64,000 nt of DNA, taken from assembly GCA_007449985.2 (NCBI GenBank), contig VIIQ02000005.1:434001-498000 (forward strand), read 5' to 3'. The translations under genes and the position numbers were made by a program. Positions 55,970 through 64,000 of the stretch are shown piece after piece. Source of the stretch: Desmodesmus armatus. Taxonomy: Eukaryota > Chlorophyta > Chlorophyceae > Sphaeropleales > Scenedesmaceae. Below the pieces are notes generated by a model. That model saw only the letters and a program-made list of their open reading frames with translations, was not told the origin of the DNA and searched no databases. Within the stretch, counting starts at the first letter, position 1, and each line of letters opens with the position of its first letter.

Positions 55970-57714
55970 CGTGAGAGCGTGCAGCTGGGAGTGCAGGCAA
56001 TAAGTCATGAACGTACGGCAGCAGCAGCAGCAGCAGCAGCAGCGACGTCCTAAGTCCAGCTGCTGTGAAGACAATGTTGCTGCTTCATTCGCGTATTTGT
56101 TTGCCTGGCTGTGCCCAAGCACTGGGCCAGCATGGCGGCACAGCACTTCAGGCGGGGGTGGGTGTCCTGTGAGCGAGCAGCAGCGGCCTGCTGGGCGGCA
56201 CAGAGGCGACAGGTTGTCCGAGGGGCGTTGGGGGTGGGTTTTCATCTGCATGTCATGGCACGCCTTGCCAAGTGTTATCGGGGCTGCCTGGGCAGATTGT
56301 CTTGTATGTGTTCAGCCCTTGTCTGGACTGGTGTTGGTGACATATGGCGTGTTGTAGTAAGATCGCAGAGGCTGAGGCTGCCGTGTCTGTCAAGAAGTGG
56401 TTAGTGACGCATATGCATGTGCTGCTGAGGCTAGAAGAGCTGACGTATGGCGTGTGTGACACTACACAGCAAACTTCGTGGCCTGCACAGCGGCCATTTG
56501 TAATCAGCTGGTGGGTTTGTTTTTGCTCTACACAGCGCTGTGCTTGAGGGTCATTTGATATCTTTGACAGTGATGGAAGCTTGTACTGCAGCATTGCAGT
56601 CAACATTTGTTGCAAGAGGTGACGGCTAGTGATGTGGTGAGCAGAGGGTTTACTTTCAGGTCCCTTTGATCCAACTGCAAGCATTGCTAGCTTTGTAATG
56701 CTGTGGATCCTCCTGGTTATACAAAGACAGACTCTGAAGCTGGAGAGCTCGTCCTGTCTTGGCAAGAGACTCAACCAAGCTGTTAGCAGGCATGCGGTTG
56801 CCCAGTGTTGGTGTACTAGCAACCAACTGCAGTTACTATTGCAATTACAAGGTCAGTGCAACAGAGACACCACAAGCCAGCAAGCATGCGCTGATGCGCA
56901 ACTGCTACCATAGCCAACAGCTATACACCAAGTACTGGTAGCCTCTCGTGTGTGTGCATGCCATAAGCACTCAACCTAGCACTACTGCCGTAGACCGCTG
57001 CAAGGATGCCAATCACACACGGTCACAGAACCACTGACATGTCAAATTGATACAGCTGCACAAACAGGGACACAATCAAAAGAAGATGGAGTGCCAACCC
57101 CGAAAACATGGAAAGCTATCAGGCCTGCCAGATCAGTTCCCTGCCAGATTGCAAGGCAGGGTGGCAGGGCCAGCGGGCTCACTGCCAAACCATCCCGCCT
57201 CGGGATTCAGCAACCACCACACCACTCAGCCTCTCACATGCCGACAACAACAGGACACAAGGTACCTGACAACACGAGTGCTAGTGAACCCCAAAGGGGG
57301 GCAGTGCTAAAATGACCTACTCTGCTGCACACATCATGCCATGGGGGACCCTCCAGCGCAGCAAGCAGGCGTGACCATAGCCACATGACACCTCAAGATG
57401 CAGCCAGTGCACGTGCCCTCCTGCAAGCATCGCCTCTGGCAGCGCCCATGACACCAGATTGTGCTGAAAAGGTGCCACTCAGCCATGCAGTATGGACCCC
57501 AAGGCTGACTCATAGGACCCCAAGGCAGCCACCCAGCAGCCAAACCCGATCAACATGATAATGATACACAACACGACACCCTTCACTTGACACGCCACTG
57601 TTGTACAGGGAGAGGGCCGGCCAGGCGCGACCGCAACGCCAACACATGACGCCTGACTGCCCCAGAAACGCCCAGCTGCTGCAAGCATACTGAAGCCATC
57701 TGCCAATATGCTGC
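55970..57714. other. Convergent spacer between ARL1 and B3 genes
   Basis: About 1.7 kb holding two 3' untranslated regions. A CAG triplet run lies at about 56018-56042, directly after the ARL1 stop. TGTAA at 56499-56503 is a possible ARL1 poly(A) signal. No further gene was recognised. Confidence 0.45.
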
Positions 57715-59121
57715 TTAGCTGGTAGGAGCAGCGTAGCCCGCCGCGTTGAGGGCCTCTAGAGCATCACTCTGCTGCACAAAGAAGGCCTGGTACATCTCCC
57801 CGCCCAGGTTCAAGCTGGCCACCCATCTGCCATCCGCCAGCTGCTGCACGCTGCTCTGGTTCTCCTGCAGGAACACGGCATCTGCTGGCACAGACCTGAA
57901 CACACCGTCCACAGGCGCGTCCACGTCCTCACCCGACATGCCAAACCGCTGCAGGGCTCGCCGCTTGTTGCTTTTGCTGCCCCTGCCGCCAGCCTGCAGC
58001 ACAAATAACACCAAGCAGCAGCGACAGCAGTGTCAGGACCATGGCAGCCACGTTCCACAGCAACTGCGGTAGGGTTGCGTCCCTTCATCACAAAGGCAAG
58101 CCTGCGCAGCCACACAACATATGCCCCGCACATGGCAGAATATGGCAGAAGGCAAGCCTTGTGCAAGTGCAGCCCCAGCATGGCCGTGGCTACTCACTGC
58201 GTCCCTGCGTCCCCCAGCTGGTCTGCCCAGCGGTGATGGTGACGCCCGGCGCATGGTGGGCTTCTTGACTGCGTCTGCCTTGGTGGGGGGCCTGCCTGCC
58301 AGCACGATGGTGCTGTCCTCCTTCTGTGCAAATATCAACACATCACCCATCTTGAGGTGTAAGTGGTGCTGCAGATCCGCTGTGCCCTCAAGCAGATACA
58401 TTCTGCTCTGATTGTTGATCCAGAACCTGACACAGGAGCAGGGCAGACAGACAAGAAAATAGCAGGCAGGACAGCGTACGTCAGGTGCAAGTTGACCGTT
58501 TGGCCATTCTGAACGTTCTGATCTGAACAACCTGCCCTTTCAGCTTCCTTGACTGCACCAGTGCAGGCATGCAGAGCAGAGGTGTGCTGAACACACATCG
58601 GCTTCCTGCTGCAAGCAGCAAGACAGACTCTCGCCAAGCAACCTCTACTACATGCCAGGCTGACACTGTCTGTCGACCAGAACTTGACTGTTGCCTGAGG
58701 AAGTTGCGATCCCACATGCACGGCTGCTGCGCCTTCTGCCCACAATAATGAAAATCCAAAGTGCAGCCAGGTGTCCCACCTGAAGCGTAAGGTGTACTTG
58801 TCGCCTGCTGCATCCTCCACCACCAGTTCCATACCCCCCGGGTTGTCTATCCGGGGTAGGTACTGCTCTGCAATCGCCTGCACAGACACACAATGCAAAC
58901 AACACAGGCATTGCTGAGGGACAAGATAGCATAAGTGCTGTGTTGACACAGGAGCTGGCACAAACACGCAAGCTGCTGCTGCAGCACCTGGAGGCCACAT
59001 GCCACCGTTGTCGCTGCCTCACCTTTGGCACAACAACCCTGCCAGATGCACTGACATCACTTGACGTCAATTGCTTCTCAAAGAAGACACGAGCCCCTAT
59101 GTCTTCCAGCTGCATCATCAT
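57715..59121 (-). CDS. B3 DNA-binding domain protein
   Basis: Four exons (59023-59121, 58780-58877, 58198-58426, 57715-57993) join in phase to about 234 residues. The B3 domain fills residues ~5-105: ARVFFEKQLTSSDVSASGR, VVVPK, AIAEQYLPRIDN, KYTLRFRFWINNQSRMYLLE, LKMGDVLIFAQKE. This matches the ABI3/VAL subgroup, which binds RY-type sites (CATGCA). A Lys/Arg/Pro-rich linker follows, and then a C-terminal part (GRWVASLNLGGEMYQAFF and SDALEALNAAGYA) of unknown type whose strand-then-helix pattern loosely recalls AP2 domains; that is only a guess. The start is taken at the first of three consecutive Met codons (59113-59121); the frame stays open upstream, so a longer N-terminus is possible. Likely a nuclear transcription regulator. 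Confidence 0.85.
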
Positions 59122-59877
59122 CAACAGGACACGGCAGAAAGTCAGCTGCTGAGGTGGCATGATGCCCTGCTGGCTCGCTGCATCACGGCTGCCGCATCCT
59201 GGCATACAGAGGTGACCCCATCGGCTTATGCTATGTACGGTGTTGTGCCAGACATGTTCCAACCACTGGTGATGCGCATCAAGCCAACCCGCCAACTAAA
59301 CACCAACACACCCAACGCCCAACACAACGGGTGCACAGGTGTGAGGTGTTGATGCCTCTAGTGTACCTGCTTGAAGGTCTGCTCGGCTCTCCATTCGTTT
59401 TCCATGGTGCCTGATGATACAGAGGTTGTCCTCAGGTGTGTGGTGTTGATGCCTCTAGTAGCCTGTGGTTGGTTACTGAGCTGCTGATACCGTGCGGGGC
59501 AAAAGCTGTATCAATCAAGACGCGAAGTTACGAATAAAGACCGTGTCGATTTCTCTGTCGACACACGGGCTGATACACAGAAAGACTTCACGATGTGTCC
59601 AGTAGGAAGGTGCTTGAGGAGGTGAGCCGTAGGGGACGTTCCCATCACGATTGAGTGTGGTCGATTTGTCTTCACACGTTTGATCGGTTCACCGTATCGG
59701 TTCTGTTTTCTCACCCTTTGTCAAGGTCTCGCTAACTGTCTTGTGACGCGATTGCAGCAAAGCTCATTGCAGCTATCGCTTTCAACCCAATGTTCTGTCG
59801 TTTGATTAACATCTGACAGTCGTGCAGCGCTGTTGCATATTCAGCACATTCATCACATAGATCACCAGATAGACAGC
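59122..59877. promoter_or_regulatory. Shared upstream region of B3 and GrpE genes
   Basis: About 750 bases between divergent genes. It contains a 26-base direct repeat with one mismatch at 59337-59362 and 59434-59459 (core GTGTTGATGCCTCTAGT). No TATA element was identified. Confidence 0.4.
59337..59459 (+). repeat. Direct repeat pair of 26 bases upstream of the B3 gene
   Basis: Copies at 59337-59362 and 59434-59459 differ at one base. They lie about 220-340 bases upstream of the B3 start and 420-540 bases upstream of the GrpE start. Confidence 0.7.
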
Positions 59878-62214
59878 ATGCTGCGGACAGCTGCCAAAGC
59901 GCTTCTGGAAGCCAGAAGTCTGACACATGGCCTGGTTCAACCGTACTGCATCGCGCCGGTGCTTCAGGTGTGTGTGATGTGCACTGGGGAACATGGCCGA
60001 CAGCAGCACCAATGCACTGTTGGGTGTGCTGCCCCACTACCGCAAGCCCTGGACAATTAGTGGGCTGTCAAGTGCACCACCAGGTAGTGGTTGAACAATT
60101 GAAGCATTGCAGCAAACTGACTGCACATGCACACGTCTTGCAGGCTGCGATGCAGACAGCACGCAGCGCACCCCGGCTGTACTCAAAGCAAGCTCAGGGT
60201 GAGGGTGCAGCCGACAGCGCCACAGCAGGGGCGTCCTCATCAGGGGATGAAGCCGCGTCAGCAGAGGCGCAGGCGTCAGCTGCTGAGCTTGACACGGACG
60301 TGGCTGAGCTGCAAGAGCTCCTGCAAAAGGCGCAAGAGGAGGTGTGTCACTCAACATGCCACCCTGCTTTTGGGGACAGGTCCTGCACATGCTTGTCTCT
60401 GCCATGACCGCCCCACAGCCACTGCCTGCACGTGCATGCTTGCTTGTCTTTGGACTCATGTGCATAGGGTTGCAGTGCAGTTGTGGAGGCGCGTGCTGCA
60501 GTCGCCCAGAGCGGGTGTGTGTAGCAGGTGGTGTGTTGTACTACAAGTAGTACTTGCTGAGGCCACAGGACGTGTTATGGTTGCTGCTTGTGGTGGCGGC
60601 ATGCAGGCAGCTGGACTCAAGGACAAATTGTTGCGCAGTCATGCAGAGATGACCAACTTGGCAGACCGACATAGGAAGGAGAAGGAGAACCTGCAAATCT
60701 ACGCTGTACAGGTACGCAACACTTCCTGCAGTGATTCACATCATCAGTTATGAAAAGGGGATCATCCGTTGGGGTGTCCCGTGTTTGTGGCTGTGATCCT
60801 GATCGCTAAGGAGCTCACATGCAGATGCAGCAGGGGCATGACAGTTGCTGATGCCCTCACGCAACAGGTGGCACCACCACTGTTGACCCTAATGACATGA
60901 GCAGGATGGTGAAGGTGGTGGCTTGTTGAGGCTGCTGCGCCTGAGCAAATGCTGGGATGGATGCTGAGAGGTGGATCGCGCAGGTTTCCATCTGGTTCTT
61001 GACGCACCAACCTGGTGCCCATGCATGTGCGTCGTGCTCACCAGGGAGTACTGGTCACGCAAGGGTGCTGATGGAGCTTTTCTGCACTTGCGTTGGTGTG
61101 CTGTGTGCTGTGCAGAAATTTGCCCAGTCGCTACTGGAGGTTGCGGACAACCTGGAGTCCGCCGCCAGAGCAGTGCCCAGCAGTATCGTGCAGCAAGGCG
61201 CAGACGTGCCAGCGGAAACAGCTCTCAAGTACCTCAGGTCGCTGCTGGAGGGCGTGGAGGCAACAGAGCGGGTGCTGCTGAAGGTGGGACGCTGCAGCAG
61301 TACACGGCACGTAGGGGCTGCAGCCACAGGTGCCAGCCTGTAGTGTCAATGCAGTGCAGGACTGGTCGCAGTGCTGCCATCACACTTATCATCGGCTCCT
61401 GTGAGCTTGTGCACAAGTACCTTGGTGTAGCAGTGCACACCCATCTAGCAGCTGTTGGCCGCTTGTGGCGGATGCAGCCTTGTGCAGTTGTGCACTGTGT
61501 AAGAACAGCCATGCTCAGCAGCAGTGATTGTTCTGAACAGGTTTTGGGTTTCGAATAGCAGCTGTCAATGAGGGTGTAGGAGTTGCCTGAGCCATGGGTG
61601 TTGCTTACACATGTTGGCAGCAGCCCCCTTGTACAGATTGCTGGCGCACACTGGCTGTATTGCTGCGTGTTGCTGCAGACCATGGGCAGAAAGGGCGTGC
61701 AGCGGATCGAGACACGGGAAGGTGAAGATTTTGACCCCAACACCATGGAGGCCATGACCACAGTACCATGTACGGGGCGTGATCCAGCTGTGCCAGGCAC
61801 CGTCGCAACTGTGTGGCAGGTGAGGGCCTGCATGCTGCGCGGCATGCTGGGAGGACTGGGACTGGGGCAGCACTGCAGGCAACAGCCACACAGCACCTGT
61901 CAGTGGCGATGGCTTACATTGTTGAAGTGGCTCGCGAAGTGCGTCAGCTAGACTTCAGGTGCACCTGCCACATGCGCCAGCACAGTGCTGCCTTGCCAGA
62001 TGGGGCTTTGCAACCTGTGGGTTAGGTCACCTGTGCAGCCAGAAGGAAACAGTGTGTTGTGGCTTGGCTGGCGCCAGGTCAGCAATTACCAACCACATGT
62101 TTGGGCAGCAACAGTAACATGTGGCTTGTGTGGTGCTGCCCTGCCATGCAGTCCGGCTACAAGATCCATGACCGCATCCTGCGTGCTGCCAAGGTCATTG
62201 TCTACCAGGAATGA
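59878..62214 (+). CDS. Mitochondrial GrpE nucleotide-exchange factor
   Basis: Six exons (59878-59967, 60144-60341, 60607-60711, 61116-61283, 61679-61819, 62152-62214) join in phase to about 254 residues. GrpE (Mge1) releases ADP from mitochondrial Hsp70 during protein import and folding. Seen: an N-terminal presequence (MLRTAAKALLEARSL), an acidic Ala-rich stretch, the long coiled coil (ELQELLQKAQEE, KDKLLRSHAEMTNLADRHRK), KFAQSLLEVADNLESAARAV, and the C-terminal beta domain ending SGYKIHDRILRAAKVIVYQE. The presequence and family resemblance suggest a mitochondrial form; a plastid form cannot be excluded. The divergent neighbour is a B3 gene. Confidence 0.92.
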
Positions 62215-62847
62215 GCACCAGCAAGCGGCACCTGCACTTGATGGGCATCATTTGAGGTACATGTTTGCAGCGTACGTGTTGTCCAGCTCAGCCTTGGGGC
62301 GGTGTGCAGCCGTGAAGGTGAACTCACTCACCTTCAGGCTGCCTTTTTGGCACCGGTACAGTTTGGTGTCTGCATCCTGCATGCTGTCATGGCAGGCGCA
62401 TGCAAGACATGAACCTGGTGTGCGTTGAGCGTGGTGTGTGTGTCGACAGAGAGACTGCATGCGTGCACATGCATGCTGGCTAGCAATCATCCGACAAGGA
62501 TAGTCAAGCAATGACGCGTTGTGTGTGTGTTAGTGTGTGTCGCCATCCATCTCGTTCGCCAGCCTCTCTGCATTGGGGGGGCGGGGCTGATTGCGCTGTG
62601 AAGCAGTCGGTTGAGCGTGCGGGCCCCTGCAGCTTCCTGCACCTGTCTGTGGCATGTTGGCTGTCTAGTGTGTGTGCCGGTGGTGTATGTTTGTTGTGTG
62701 GGCCATGCAGTGCGGTGCGTCTGTATGCAGCCACCATGCCACGCTGCATGTTTGGACTTGCAAGGCGACAACAGCTGTACAAGTGTGGTTGGGAACCTCA
62801 TCAGGGTGCCTTTGCTCTCAACGTATCTACAGGATGCAACATGTTCT

Positions 62848-62948
62848 TCAGTTGCCAGTTGACAGCTTGTAATTGAAGTCAAAGTCGTATGCAGTCGCAA
62901 GCACAGCGCGCACCTTGTCCACTGGCAGGCCCGCCTCGTCTTCTGCAT
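62848..62948 (-). CDS. Candidate last exon of an unassigned minus-strand gene
   Basis: After an acceptor (CGACAG) the minus strand reads an acidic start (DAEDEAGLP) and then VDKVRAVLATAYDFDFNYKL before a stop at 62848. The composition looks like coding sequence, but I do not recognise the family. A further short exon-like piece (DADTKLYRCQKGSLK before GTGAGT) lies near 62340-62381 and could belong to the same or another gene. Confidence 0.3.
62868..62872 (+). terminator. TGTAA, possible GrpE poly(A) signal
   Basis: TGTAA lies about 650 bases after the GrpE stop. The distance makes the assignment weak, since the site also overlaps the candidate minus-strand exon at 62848-62948. Confidence 0.2.
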
Positions 62949-63496
62949 CTGTCGCGCAGTATGCCGCGTGGCAATATCTGCAATGTGGCATGCAAAGCAC
63001 AACCAGTGATGCAAGCAACACCTCCAGAGTTTGCTCAAGACACCCATCTCAGCTCGCAGGACAAGTGGCGGCCACGTGCAGCCGCCCTGATCGGCGTTTG
63101 TTTTGCATGTGCACACCACCTCAAGGCAGCACTAGTAGGAAACCTTTGAATCAGCCGACGGTTGAGCAACTCACCTGCGTCATCTACCCATTGGAACCGA
63201 ACCTGCCCGCTGAACTTGGCGTATTACTAGTGCCAGCACGTACCGCTAGTACCAGTACGTCAGCAAGATATGCTTGGTACGTCAGCGATATAGCGAATTC
63301 TGCACTTGAATTGGAGCGTGTCACTCCCACCTGTGCTGGGCTAGCACAGTACATGCAAGCATGCTGTTGTGGTTATTACAGGCACAACATCCTCATCAAC
63401 ACAAGTCTCAAACCCCAGCTCACAGATGCTTGCAGGCACAATCCCCATCTGCAAGGCAACTGATTGCATGATTTGTACGCATCGCTGATGAGCCAA

Positions 63497-63724
63497 TCAC
63501 TGAGCAGCACTGTCCATGCCACCCTCCATGCCCAGCTGGGCAGCGATGGACACTGTGATTGCTGCACCATTGCCGTTGTCTGCCTTGCACGCCAGCCAAA
63601 GGGTGGCACCCACCTGCATGCTGCCACCATCACTGTCCACCAACCTCACGCTTGAGCACCTACCTGCAAGCCAACCTGCTGGGGCTGGAGTGCTTTGTGA
63701 ACTGGCTACCTGTGACTTCAACAA
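63497..63724 (-). CDS. Candidate exon, unassigned
   Basis: On the minus strand an open stretch after GCAG acceptors reads LVDSDGGSMQ, VGATLWLACKADNGNG and AAITVSIAAQLG and stops at 63497. It may be the end of a gene starting beyond the window or an upstream exon of the piece at 62848-62948. No known domain was recognised. Confidence 0.25.
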   Translation of the reverse strand: MLKSQVASSQSTPAPAGWLAGRCSSVRLVDSDGGSMQVGATLWLACKADNGNGAAITVSIAAQLGMEGGMDSAAQ

Positions 63725-64000
63725 ACAGATGTCTCGAGTGTTGTAAGCAGGACTGGTTCAGGGTGAAGACAGTCAGCCACTGAGTGGCCCTCGTTGTCCT
63801 GTCCATACACAACAGGACCGCATGCTGATGCTTCTTTGAAAGTATGCGCATGGTTGCAGCAGATCTGAGGTCCAGCACGACATGTGCTGGTGAAACTTCC
63901 ATTTGAAAATCAAGTGCCTTTTGAATCTGGGTGCAGCATCTCCGTGGAGGCTGCATGCCCAAAAAACATGATTGTGGGTACAACCTCACGTGTGGGCATG

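Larger units (their letters stand above)
62215..64000. other. Right window edge: mostly unassigned sequence
   Basis: After the GrpE stop the sequence holds the two weak minus-strand candidate exons described above and no strong family match on either strand. The gene, if real, would be cut or completed outside the window. Confidence 0.4.

Overview
The window looks like nuclear DNA of a green alga, probably from the Chlorophyceae. The genes are intron-rich with short exons and GT-AG introns. They include plant-lineage types (two CRY-DASH photolyase-like genes, an ABC1-type kinase, a B3-domain protein, a DUF506/PDDEXK-like protein, a CDPK-like kinase, MATH-BTB, PP2C) together with a centriolar-type gene (TBC1D31/WDR67) expected in ciliated lineages. 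The pentamer TGTAA, the usual green-algal poly(A) signal, follows several stops, most clearly 68 bases after the V-ATPase gene. All gene models were built by hand from splice sites, reading phase and family motifs; no transcript data were available.

Layout. 1-1060: 5' part of an ABC1/ADCK kinase (minus, cut by the window edge). 1849-5436 and 5936-8972: tandem CRY-DASH genes (minus), mosaics of near-identical and diverged blocks. 9198-17268: TBC1D31-like gene (minus, 14 exons). 18052-21840: LRR protein fused to a DUF506/PDDEXK-like domain (minus). 23175-26773: MATH-BTB adaptor (minus). 28735-34671: ABCE1/RLI ribosome-recycling ATPase (minus). 35278-37583: PP2C phosphatase (minus). 38114-39940: V-ATPase subunit c'' (plus). 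40715-44327: CDPK-like kinase (plus). 45584-50162: prolyl-oligopeptidase/oligopeptidase-B-like peptidase (plus). 52719-53983: gamma-glutamylcyclotransferase-like protein with a C-terminal membrane segment (minus). 54496-55969: ARL1-type GTPase (plus). 57715-59121: B3-domain protein (minus). 59878-62214: mitochondrial GrpE (plus). 62848-63724: weak, unassigned minus-strand exons.

Most genes are unrelated housekeeping or signalling genes and do not form a pathway. PP2C/V-ATPase c'', GGCT-like/ARL1 and B3/GrpE are divergent pairs that share short upstream regions. The strongest leads are the CRY-DASH pair, whose mosaic identity extends into introns and which differ by one intron, and the LRR-DUF506 fusion. 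Two conserved genes (ABC1K and ABCE1) each lack one base at a short G/C run inside a universally conserved motif; this looks more like consensus error than real mutation. ABCE1 introns carry long G runs after donors and C runs before acceptors. No mobile element, CRISPR array, rRNA or tRNA gene was recognised.
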